This document shows positions 40,451 through 50,852 of a stretch of 64,000 bases of DNA, in pieces. The DNA comes from Tubiluchus corallicola. Its lineage: Eukaryota > Priapulida > Priapulimorpha > Priapulimorphida > Tubiluchidae. Location: contig JAQGDQ010000309.1 in assembly GCA_030141605.1 (NCBI GenBank), forward strand, positions 152,568 to 216,567. The letters run 5' to 3'. A model generated the notes under the pieces. It was given only the letters and a program-made list of their open reading frames with translations, ran no database searches and was not told the DNA's origin. The translations under genes and the position numbers were made by a program. Numbering within the stretch: the stretch's first letter is position 1; each line of letters opens with the position of its first letter.

Positions 40451-42835
40451 TATTAACAAAGAGCAGTAATTAACAAGTAAGCAAATGAATTGAGAAAAAC
40501 TGTTGTGGGTAGATTTAGTATTACGCATTTAAAATCAAAATTAAAGGGAAATATACCATTGTTTATATACAAAATATTAGCAGTAGATTGCATATGAAAT
40601 TAACATCGTTATTACATGATAATTAGAGCCAAAACTAGAATCATAGAATCATTATGGCTACTAACGATTTTAGTGGCCTTATTTAAACATCACATTTGTC
40701 ACTAAAAGGCAGGCGAAAATACAAGTCGAAAAAAGAACTACATGTACACTGTGACAGAGTATGTACGGAAATGACAACAACAGGACTACAAGTATAGAGA
40801 ATAGAGTACACAGGCATGTAGTGATTCATTTCAAGTGGTAATGTATAGTAGGGATGTACAATCGCATTCACATCTGGCTCCCCCAAAATGTCTAATGAGT
40901 ATTTTGCACTGTTACCCAAACTTTTGAAATAGTAGTACAAGCGCTAATTAAGCAATTAATGTTAATTAATTAATTCCCCGACTATGGGAGCTTTTGACTG
41001 ATTTGTGTTGTAAATGCTTTGTAGTATAATTATGCTACAAATGCTGCACATGCTTATATTTATACATTTAACTAAACTAAACCAGACTAAAATCTGTTCA
41101 TTTAAACTGTGTTAACAAATTTTCTTGCATAGTAATTATTACAGACGAGTGGAAAAGCAAAATCTTTAGTAAAAAGACTACATCAAAAATTTTCATAATT
41201 TTTATAATATGAACACATACGATCATAAAGACATGCATAAAATGTAAAAAAAATAAAGATCCATGTGTATAATAACCTCAGAGCTCATATCTGCATATAA
41301 AATCAATGTACTAGAACCCAATAGATAATTTCCTGCTGTATAAAATTATTTTGATCGTATAATTGTTTTCATTTTTTAAATTTTGTTTGATTATTATTGT
41401 TTTGAATGTATGATTTCAAACAACATAACAAGTTTTATCAATTTTCAATTGTTTGAAAATAACTTTGAAATAAAGTAACACGGATTTTATGATTACAATA
41501 CAAGAGCAAATACAAAAGTAATAGAGTAAGATTGAATTATTTTATATTAATTAATTATGCGCATCATATTGTTTAAGGGCAACAAATTGATTAACACTAA
41601 GTCTGTGTTTATACTATGCTTATACTATGTGCACTTTTATAACCAATGGTCAATGACATTAGCTACCCGATTTCCTTGAATCAATGTTAACAGTTGTGCT
41701 CATTTCCTTTTTTCCTGGAAACAGCAATGACTCATTGTGCTCATTTCCTCACTTCTTGATTCCATTTATGGTCTGAATACATGAATATGATGTACCCTCC
41801 AATAGGAACTTGAATCTGTAGTCATGTGATATATAGCTCAATTCTTTCAAGGCATGCAAGTTTAGTTGATCTTAAGAGGGCAATGTTAAAGGTAATGATT
41901 TTTGAGTGCAAGTTTTCTCAATGTGTTTGTTGATTTTATAACCAATGTGTATGGAGACATTTTTATGGCAATGAAACAAGTTATTCTACATTCCACCGTC
42001 AGTAAGAACTGGAGTCAATGTTTCACAATAAGGAGAATATCAACAAGCAGAGTGTAAATTTCTACAGGCACTTGTACTCAACCTATGTGTAATTGCTCTT
42101 GTCATTGAAGATTGCTTCTCGGTGTTAATATTACCATAAATGTTTATGTACTACAAATGTTGCTGGTTCCTAAGGCAAACATGTAAACAGATGGCATTCC
42201 CCTACAATGTGCCGCTGAAGAAATACAATCTATAAAGTTTATAAAGTATAAACACATCATTTCAAGACAATTATAACATTATTAATTTTTGTCGAACATA
42301 AGTAACAGTTTTTTATTAGATAAAAGATTATACATTTTTGCTCTACATTTCAGTTGCGAAAGAATTTTTAAACTTTTGCCTTTTTGAACAATACGGCAAT
42401 GAAAACTCGACAGCTTCGATGTCTCTAAAGATGATTAAGCTAAACTTCGGAGAGCGGCAAAGCTAATCGAACACTTTTTTGGATATTATATTGTTGTTTT
42501 CTGTGAAAATTGTCCAAAAACTGCAAAGTCCAATGAAAATATGCTCGAATGCTAGAGAAATAAAAAGACTTTTTCTAACTAACCCGCAAGTGATAGGAAG
42601 AGAGTGCTAGTACCTGTTTATGTTCTTCATAAACTGGAAGAGATATTTAGAAAAATAATTTGGCATTGGAAAATTTCATTGACGAGAAACCCTCTAAAAA
42701 GACTTTTGAGAAAAGCATTTTAACAACAGATGAACTAATTATGAAACTAATACTGAAAAATAAATATAAAATTTCCCAAGTTAATCTAAGTGTGACATTC
42801 ACAGCTGAGCTAGTACTTTTGTTTGTTGTAAGATT
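40451..42835. other. Intergenic AT-rich DNA, no gene recognised
   Basis: About 2.4 kb without a convincing frame on either strand or a bounded repeat. A TATATAG box near 41832, followed by ATG and a GTAATG donor-like site near 41884-41895, could be a small first exon, but nothing joins to it. Confidence 0.4.
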
Positions 42836-43834
42836 TTAAGAAAATTCTGGATCCTCCATATTGGTAATATTCACTCTGCGGCTAAATCTCATAGGCTTTC
42901 TCAGTTCCTTCACGGAATTTGGCCATGATTCACCAAATTTTGTACTTAAATCAGTCAGAGGTATCAGCCAAAAATGCAGCAAGAAACTCCTTGGCAATTT
43001 GTCCTTCAATGACTTTTTCAGATAGACATCAACATTAATATAGTTAATGTAGTCACGTTGTCCGTCCCAATAGACAATTACTTTTCTGGCTTTACATGTA
43101 AAATACTCCTCTCCATGGCAATTGCTCTCATTATATATCAGTGATCCAATGCATACCGTAAAATCATTTCCGTGCTTAAATCTGTCTCTATCCTCTGCGG
43201 GCAGTGTCCACAACTTTGTTCCAACAGCAGCATTTATATCAACAGCTAGCAACCTCGACTCGGAAGGATAGGAAGAGTAAAAAATCGGTGCAAAGCGATC
43301 TAAGATGGCTACTTGTATGTAAAGCGTAACCTCATGGTAGTTGCGCTTGAAGTACTCTGGAAATCTTCGTTGACAGTAGACTTCTTCCGTACTATATGGG
43401 ATCAAAGCTCTGAAGCATGTTACGCAGAGAAACTTAACCATAAGTTTGGGGTGAAGTTGTTGAAGCTGATCAGGTTTGTGAGCAATGATGTAATTTTCAA
43501 ATAAATCCTGAGGTTCATTGTTTTTGAACTCTAAATAAGGGCCCTTTATTCTGTTATATTCTACCTTAAACAGTGTCTTTTCCAAAATGTCAGTGTCTTT
43601 TCCAAAATGCACGATTGCATACAGACTCTTGCTCTGGAATGTCACGTCATCCCGGATTCCCATATCAAATGAATTCCCATTGTTAAACTCGTCTTCCGTA
43701 ATTTGAATTTCATACTCATACGACCCAGAAGGCCCCTTACATCCGGGTGGAGGCGGTGTACCTCTTACGATACTGACATCCCTAAGAGGTGCAGCTAAAC
43801 ACAGTCTGATGAGTGCAAGAATTAAGATGAGCAT
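42836..43834 (-). CDS. Secreted protein of unknown family, intronless, 332 residues
   Basis: The frame opens at ATG 43834 and ends at TAA 42836-42838. An in-frame GTG seven codons earlier is not a plausible animal start. The first residues, MLILILALIRLCLA, form a signal peptide with likely cleavage before APLRDVS. There is no later membrane span. The mature part has a CKG after a Pro-run (TPPPPG), a CVTC pair, several further single cysteines and N-glycosylation sites (NES, NIT). It ends in a basic stretch, then acidic EDPEFS. I do not recognise the fold or family. Being intronless beside intron-rich genes, it may have arisen by retroposition, but no poly(A) or target duplication was seen. 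Functional assignment is not possible from the sequence alone. Confidence 0.75.
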   Translation of the reverse strand: MLILILALIRLCLAAPLRDVSIVRGTPPPPGCKGPSGSYEYEIQITEDEFNNGNSFDMGIRDDVTFQSKSLYAIVHFGKDTDILEKTLFKVEYNRIKGPYLEFKNNEPQDLFENYIIAHKPDQLQQLHPKLMVKFLCVTCFRALIPYSTEEVYCQRRFPEYFKRNYHEVTLYIQVAILDRFAPIFYSSYPSESRLLAVDINAAVGTKLWTLPAEDRDRFKHGNDFTVCIGSLIYNESNCHGEEYFTCKARKVIVYWDGQRDYINYINVDVYLKKSLKDKLPRSFLLHFWLIPLTDLSTKFGESWPNSVKELRKPMRFSRRVNITNMEDPEFS

Positions 43835-43859
43835 AGTTAATACTGTGAGTGCCACCTAC

Positions 43860-44695
43860 TTCTTTTAAGATGTACCACGCATATTCTACTAATAACTTTA
43901 GAACTGTTCACACTAGTCTTCTCAATACAGCAAATAAGTAATAAGGAAATTCACACCAAGCCGGACTTGCAACAGCGCATCTTTAGTATACATCCAGTCA
44001 TCATCAGTTCTAGCTCTTGTTAAATCAGAATTCGTTTCATCAGCACGAGAACTCATTGTTTGTTTTCATTCTATAACCATTGTTATTCTTAGTTGTTTTC
44101 GCTGCAAGAATTTTGTGTCGTACAACTTCAAGTCAAGTTTTTTCTTTCACTCTTCGAAAATTTAATAACAATGCTGTTTAAGTAACCACTTTAGTAAATT
44201 TAATGAAAACAAATTAAAATAGGCTGAAATTAGTTAAAGATGAAACGGCTTGGTTGAATTGAATATTTTAAACTAAGAATTCAATTCTTGCACGTTCTTG
44301 ACAGTCGTTACAACAATAACTAAGCGAATTACATTTAGTACAGCGCAGACCTCTGCCAGCGGACAAAAGTATCCACTTGCTTTCAAATTTTTGACTTAAG
44401 GGCACGAAAACGGGTTTAAATAATTTTAATCACACACTTGTGGACATACAAACAAAATAACACAGTACCAGAGTTATGAATGCATGACCTCCTTGGCAGA
44501 GGTTGTAAATCAGAGCTTTCAATTTATAACTTTTGCAAACATGTAACACCAAATGTGACTTTGGTCACTCATATACGACCAGGTCATCCAACTGTGACGA
44601 TAGTGATACTGACGATAGTTTGTGACGTGTAGCTTTAATTCATGCAAAGCTGTTAACACTCATTCGAAGCTGTTAGACGACATCGAACTTTATTT
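43860..44695. other. Upstream region of the secreted-protein gene
   Basis: AT-rich 5' flank on the minus strand. No clear TATA box or bounded repeat was identified. Confidence 0.35.
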
Positions 44696-45176
44696 CAGGG
44701 GTATGCAAATTGCGGCCCGCCGAGAGAATTTTTGTGGCCCACGAAGAGATTTGTCAACCTAATGAAAGTGCGGCCCGGGCGATTAATTGAGTGTATCCAG
44801 CTGAAGTCCGTGCCACGATCCCAAAGATAGTGCGGGTAGTTTTTTCTACTAGATCGGATGCCATTAACCCTTACAAGACGGTTGTAGTTTAATGTCACTG
44901 TACTACACAGACTGTGTGATACACATTACTAATATGCATTGTAATGAAATTACCACTATCTGTCCTGAAAGTAGAAATATATATGTTGTAATATAAATTT
45001 TAGTAACTTCTAAAATATTTTATTGAGTGTAGTAGTAATGATGTACGCAGGTCGGATGCAAAAAATCGTTATTAGGCCCTACTGTACTTGGCTCCTTGGT
45101 CAAACTGCCTGTGGTCCGCAGGAATTGCGGGAAAGTTTAATGTGGCCCGGCTAGTGAGATAATTTGCACACCCCTG
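44696..45176. mobile_element. hAT-type element, family 3 (degenerate)
   Basis: Left end CAGGGGTATGCAAATTGCGG, right end ATTTGCACACCCCTG: hAT-type inverted repeats with GGCCCG-rich subterminal parts (GCGGCCCGCC, GTGGCCCGG). The 8-bp flanks (CTTTATTT, CTGTACTC) match only in part. No transposase frame. Confidence 0.6.
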
Positions 45177-45193
45177 CTGTACTCCTTCAAACT

Positions 45194-47067
45194 CTGACAA
45201 TAGCTGTTCAACAAGGGGTTTAGTCAAATTATTCCGCCATTATGCAAACGTGCTTTGTTGACTCTTGGGCTACATTCAGAATGAACAACTAAAAAAGGAG
45301 AAATTGGAAAAGAAAGAGTTAAAGCTTGGATGGAAAAATAGCTACAGCAAAGAATTGAAAGGCAGTTGCAGCCTGATATTCAAAAATTTGAATGTTGAGC
45401 TGTCACGTGACTTTTCCCATTATATGCGCATGCCACACCCACCATGTTTGATTATTTTTTGCAAAAAGTTTAATTTAAAAAATTACATACGACCAGGAAT
45501 TAGTGTTTTTTAAAGCAAAACCGGACCCAATCTTAAATTATTCTTAAACCGGACAGTCAAATATGGCAGGCCTAAACTTACGAGTACACATACACTTTTT
45601 GATGCATGTATGCATATGAAAGCTGTGTTTAATCTCAGAAGTAGACTGTCTTGAGTCAAAATACTCTTATTAATAACTGCTGTACAATACTGATACAATT
45701 TTTTAATAGAACATTTTTAAGTCGTGGCAAAGAATTTTATTTACCCATTCTCACTAACTCTTTCTAGCATATAACCTTACTATGTTTCAGTATAAACTAA
45801 CTCTGTGTTTCTACTTGTGCCTTATTTTTATTCTTCTAAGGACTGTAAATGTCTGAAATATAATAAATAATAATTTTAAACAATGCACCTACATTAAGTT
45901 TCCACTATACGTTACCAAAAAATTTTCAGTGCTATTAAACAGAGAATGCCTCAATCGTACATTAAAGGACACGACAACATTTCATTTTCAAAGGAGTAAA
46001 CGGATTACGGCTCCATAGAGTAACGTAAAAAAATACCCCAATGACCATCGGTTGCCAGAGTTACTACGTTTTTATACATCAAGAAGAATTCTTTGATACC
46101 TACGAAATTCTTAGCTTTGGTTCTCACTCACCACCATTAATTAAACGCATTGTTTTTTATTTAGTAAAATTGTTCTTCATTATTATTTTTACTACGCAGT
46201 CTATACTTCACTTAAAGGAAGACAGGGTGATTTTTCATATGCTACCCACTTCAAAGCCAGACAAAAAAATATACATTTTAACACAATTAAAACGGCAAAG
46301 GCATTTCTGATAATTAAATAATAGATTAAAAACTTAACGACGGGCGAGCCCAGTTACTAATGATTTCACAGATAATTTTCAATAGCAAAAATATTCTACG
46401 AACGTATAGCACATATAAGACAGTGCTACAGTAATATATTCAGTGTGTTGAACTAAAACTAGGCAAGTTTTATGATAAAAACTCTGATTTCAAATTTACA
46501 GCTATGCTCACGCGTGCGCTGTCGAACGTGCGTAGTTCGTCACAAACTAACACATCTGAACTGAGTGGTACAGCACCTGTTTTTTCTGCAATGCGTTTCC
46601 GAAATGCAGGCGCTAATGCCCGTTTAACAAGCGATTGCCGAATGTGAAATTGTGTTTGTGCGATGATAATTTTTCAAAAAATAGTATGTTTCCAAGAGTA
46701 GATTGCTTTGACCTACAGTTTAAGATCGGGTCCGGTTTTCCTTTAAACAACACTAATTCCTGGTCGTATGTAATTTATTAAATAAAACTTCTTGCAAAAA
46801 ATAATCAAACATTGTGGGTGTGGTATGGGCATATAATGGAAAAGGTCACGTGACACCTCAACATTCAAATCTTTGAATCAGGCTGTAACTGCCTCTCAAT
46901 TCTTTGATGTAGCTATTTTTCCATCCAAGCTTTTAAATCTTTCTTTTCTTTTTCCAATTTCTCCTCTTTCAATTGTTCATTCTGAACGTAGCCCAAGAGT
47001 CAACAAAGCACGTTTGCATAATGGCGGAATAATTTGACTAAACAACTTGTTGAACAGCTATTGTCAG
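45194..47067. repeat. Long imperfect inverted repeat with MITE-bearing loop
   Basis: The left arm (45194 to about 45540) and right arm (about 46720-47067) are reverse complements with small differences, beginning CTGACAATAGCTGTTC and ending GAACAGCTATTGTCAG. Arms are about 345 bp, and each ends inward with a family B MITE terminus at a TTAA (45510-45513; 46743-46746). The spacer of about 1.2 kb contains a full family B MITE next to the right arm. Confidence 0.85.
46216..46742 (-). mobile_element. TTAA MITE family B, reverse copy
   Basis: AGGAAGACAGG at the left and CCGGTTTTCCT at the right, with TTAA at 46212-46215 and 46743-46746. 527 bp. This copy shows the terminal inverted repeat most clearly. 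Confidence 0.85.
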
Positions 47068-47859
47068 ACGCGTGAGTTTATTTAGATTGACAGCTTTTAT
47101 TTGTTAGTTTTAGTTTAACAGTTTAAAAACTGATCATGTAAACTGTGGTGATTTAAACTTGTGTTGCCCCCTCTTTTCTGTTATAAACAGGTTTCCTTTT
47201 GACCAGTCTTTTACCTGCACACTTACCTGTAGATTGGAGTAACTCAGACATTGACACACTGCAGTTGCAGATTGTTTAGCGTCATACATTGACTCGTTGT
47301 TATAATCTCATAACTACACTTATAGAAGATCACCATGTAAGTTGATTTATTAATTTCTTAAATCTTGAACTTTTGTTTATTAAAAATTTGTTTATTATAA
47401 TTTGCGTAAAAGTTTGTTAAAGTTAATTAGATCAATTTGGTTTACATTTCGCCGTAAAATTGAGCAAAATTATATAAAATTATCTTATTTGTTTTCAGAT
47501 TAAACGATACAAGTTACACAATTATGTTGTTGGAGATTTTTTATAAGAAGGTAGCACATAAACGGACCATAACACAATAAAACAATTCATACTGTGTTTT
47601 TTCAAGTGACACGCGGAAATATTAGACAGGAGACGAGGCTTATTTTTATTATTATTTTTTATTTATTATTATTTATTATTTATTATTATTTATTATTTTT
47701 ATGAAGCATAAACTCCCACCTGACTCTTACTGTTTCGTTTTCTCTTAAACTTTTCTCTGTTTAGATGAAAAAAAAACGCTAAAAAATTCATTTTCCGGTT
47801 TATTACATTGATTCTGATTGCAGGGCTTTACGAATGCCAAGTGCATTAAATTCTATTAA
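47068..47859 (+). promoter_or_regulatory. Possible 5' UTR exon/promoter of the LRR gene
   Basis: A TATAAACAG box near 47181 and a strong GTAAGT donor near 47340 (after AGATCACCAT) are compatible with a non-coding first exon. The LRR gene's ATG exon begins at an acceptor (CTGCAG at 50207), so such an exon must exist somewhere upstream. The rest is AT-rich. Confidence 0.25.
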
Positions 47860-48316
47860 CCCTTTCATACCCGTTGTATCCCGCGGGATACGAGAATATT
47901 TTCTGCTTTAAAATTAAAAATTTTTAAAACTGACAGTTATGTGATCTGTTAATAGTTATTTTGATTTAAGCCAATAACAATAGACTAAAAATGGTGATAA
48001 AATGGCAAACTAGAAAATTTACATAGCATAAAAAACTGCGCAAGGTACAGTACTTTAGAGATGACTTTGTACAGATGAGCACAGCATGCATACTAAATGT
48101 CTTAAATACTTTAAAAAATTATCAGCAGTTGCAAAATGAAGCACATTTTATGCTTCCATTGAATCCCAATGTATCCCGTGGGATACAGGCTATATTTAGC
48201 ACGTGGGCACAGGTAGAAAAAAATAATTACTACGTGTAAACAAGATGCACATATTGAACAAAAGTACCAAACCAAAAATTTTTTCCCATTAAAAAAATAA
48301 TTTGAAACTGAAAGGG
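47860..48316 (+). mobile_element. TTAA MITE family A, copy 2
   Basis: 457 bp, CCCTTTCATACCC to ACTGAAAGGG, TTAA at 47856-47859 and 48317-48320. It ends 25 bp from the stop codon of the minus-strand gene at 48342, so it may form part of that gene's 3' UTR. Confidence 0.88.
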
Positions 48317-48341
48317 TTAATAAGCCTTTCTTTCACTACAG

Positions 48342-48641
48342 CTAGGTTACTCTTGCCTCTGTTTCTGTCAATCTCCTGTGGCTTCTTTTCTTGTTCCTTC
48401 TTATCAGTATGAATCCCCACACCACTACAGCTAACCACAGAGCGACACTTGCGCTCACTATGATACTAATCAGCATCATCTTCTTCCCTTCAAGCTCCGG
48501 TCTTGTTGTGACAGCAGAATGTTTTAGGTCCAGTGTCTCGTCTCCTATAGTTACTCGAGTTGTACAATTTTTGCCTAGTTGGCCATCTAATCTTGCATTT
48601 AACCAGTCACAGTCGACCACTCCGGTTCTGTTATGGGCCAT
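48342..48641 (-). CDS. Small single-pass membrane protein or C-terminal exon
   Basis: A 99-codon frame from ATG 48641. An N-terminal part has two cysteines about 14 residues apart (VDCDWLNARLDG, KNCTT) and one N-glycosylation site. A 22-residue hydrophobic helix (ISIIVSASVALWLAVVVWGF) is followed by a basic stop-transfer RRNKKRSHRR and a short acidic tail. No signal peptide is present, so the outside-facing N-terminus suggests a terminal exon of a type I membrane protein; an AG lies just upstream of the ATG. The CDW...C piece vaguely recalls the end of an LRRCT. No upstream minus-strand exon was found. It is divergent from the LRR gene 1.6 kb away. Confidence 0.5.
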   Translation of the reverse strand: MAHNRTGVVDCDWLNARLDGQLGKNCTTRVTIGDETLDLKHSAVTTRPELEGKKMMLISIIVSASVALWLAVVVWGFILIRRNKKRSHRRLTETEARVT

Positions 48642-48659
48642 CTTGTCTTAAGTTTGCAA

Positions 48660-49258
48660 ATGTAGTCTAAAAGCAATTACCTAGGAAAAAATTTTAAAAA
48701 GCAAAAATTCTATAAAAATGACGATAAAACACAGATTCTAGACGGATAAATGGATGAATTGATGAAAAATCATGCTTTTATTTTAGTAACAAAACAGATA
48801 TTTTGCAACCCCTTACTGGTTGCTTCTTACCTATGCTGGCCTTAGTGCAAGAGTGAAAAAACATTAATATTTAGGCCTTCCCTATACTTGTACATATTGC
48901 GCCCATGCGTTTTTATAGAAGAAAAAAAAGTGCACATAATATAACCGGCCTAAACGAACCCAATTATACATCACACCTACCATACACCCTGGTTCATACA
49001 TGCAAAACAGTGTTTTTGTATATTTATTCTGTCTTACGTTAAGATGAAGCTGCAACAGTGTTTTTCAAAATTCCAAACAGTTTATATTATTGTCCAATGT
49101 AACTATTGTTCCCAGCGCTGTATCCATTTCTTGCTTTCCAAAACTTTGTAGAAAAACTTTCCACTTCTCCATCCACTTCTCCACTTCTGCATTGAACTTT
49201 AATACATCCCTTTGCATCCAAAAACATTATTCGTTCTCGCTAGAACCTTTTTATTATA
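48660..49258. other. No gene recognised
   Basis: AT-rich. Upstream exons of the minus-strand frame at 48342 were sought here and not found. Confidence 0.35.
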
Positions 49259-49657
49259 GGTTTTACAAGTCGAATGTAGACATAGGAATTTCGAATGTGT
49301 TTTGGTAACTCAAATGTGACTTAGGTAAGTCAAATGTAGACAGGAATTTCGAATGTGTCTTGGTAACTCAAATGTGACTTAGGTAAGTCAAATGTAGACA
49401 TAGGACATTTGACTTGGCATGCGTCTACATTTGATTTACCAAAAGCGCTTAAGATTTGTTGAAAATCATTGTTAACACATTTGAACTAACTAAGTCTACA
49501 TTTGAGTTACCAAGACACATTTGAACTAACTAAGTCTACATTTGAGTTACCAAGACACATTTGAACTAACTAAGTCTACATTTGAGTTACCAAGACACAT
49601 TTGAATTACCTAAATCTACATTTGAGTTAACGCAGGTCTTATTTGACATGTAAAACC
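49259..49657. mobile_element. Foldback MITE with inverted tandem subrepeats
   Basis: Ends GGTTTTACAAGTC and GACATGTAAAACC, flanked by TA at 49257-49258 and 49658-49659. Each arm is a tandem array of a motif containing AAATGTAGAC and TTGGTAACTCAAATGTG (left) or its reverse complement (right, about four units). TA duplication suggests a Tc1/mariner-class origin. Confidence 0.75.
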
Positions 49658-49659
49658 TA

Positions 49660-50206
49660 TACTACAATTACTGAAAAACTGAACAAGCTATGATTCTACG
49701 CTTTGTACCAATCCAAACAATAATTTGAGCGCTTTCATGCATTGTCTCAAAGACCTTTATAACAATTATAACTTAGAACTGTTTGTAATGTCATTGTACA
49801 AAACGAACCAGGAAGTCTCTTCGATTTGACCTTATTATATCATGAAAAGTATTTTCATTTTTGCAACAATGAAACTTTTGCTTAATTAGAAATTCGTTAT
49901 GACGACATTAAAATAGAAAGATTAGAGAAGCATTTGCGAGACATCTGTAAAGCGTTATACTTTATCGCTTGCGTTTGCCGGTAACAACGAATAGCTGCAA
50001 AAATAACTCGATAACGCAGGTCTGATGAACGGGCGAAAGAAACAAAGCGATTTTTTGGCAATAACGCATTCCAGTTATATAGTAAACTGTGCTTGATGGA
50101 AACAAAACGCACTAATTCGCTTTTGAAAAATCGTTGTTACGTTTGCTGTCCATAAACAGTTTTCTAAACAAGATTTCTAATGATAAGCTAAAAATCTTGA
50201 TCTGCA
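49660..50206. other. 5' flank/intron of the LRR gene
   Basis: No coding signal; it ends in the acceptor of the ATG exon. Confidence 0.4.
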
Positions 50207-50209
50207 GTT

Positions 50210-50852
50210 ATGGCATTTAAAAACAACGTGTCAAGCGGTTGTTTCCTTGGATCTTTTATGATCGCCATTTTTTACACATCGCACGTGACTCCGACGCCCA
50301 AACTGTATCCCTGCGACAGACCACCGGAACCAAGCACCTGTTCTTTTGAGGTAAAGGCTGAAGGTGATGGTTCTGGGTTGACTGAAAAATTTTGTCACAT
50401 TTCGTGTGGTGTGGCTGAATCACTAACGGCAAAGTTGCTGAAGGAATTAATGGAGGCAGAGCCAAAATATCTAACCGATTTAAAAATAAAAAAGTATAAC
50501 GATTCCTTTCTGCCTTCGCAGTTTTTAGAAGGAAAGATTGTTTATCAATTGACCATTAGTGATTCAAAAGTAAAAACAATTTCCGAAGATGCCTTCTATG
50601 GTGAGATTTCATCATTGACATTGAGTCATAATAGCCATTTAAAAACACTTGATCCTAAAAGTTTTTCCAGACTAACAAATCTCAAGTACTTGTCTATTAA
50701 AAACTCGAAAAAATTGGTCATACATAGTCTGGATTTTTCAAAAAATTATAAACTTTTAAAGTTAACAATAGCAGCAACAGATACACACGTGCTACCTAAA
50801 CCACTTTTTCATCCACAGATGTCACCTAGTGATGTTCACTTGTATATGTATG
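50210..50852 (+). CDS. LRR gene exon 1: signal peptide and module 1
   Basis: Begins after the acceptor CTGCAG at 50207 and ends before GTAAGT. It encodes the signal peptide, cap cysteines (PCDRP, STCSF, KFCHISCG) and LRRs with SLTLSHNSHLKTLDPKSF and SLDFSKNYKLLKL. Confidence 0.88.

Noticed and set aside
43835-43855. Upstream GTG as the start of the secreted protein
   Set aside because: GTG is not a normal animal start, and ATG 43834 gives a proper signal peptide.
50256-50465. Minus-strand proteins opposite LRR exons, also at 52151 and 58583
   Set aside because: They are shadow frames antisense to well-supported exons.
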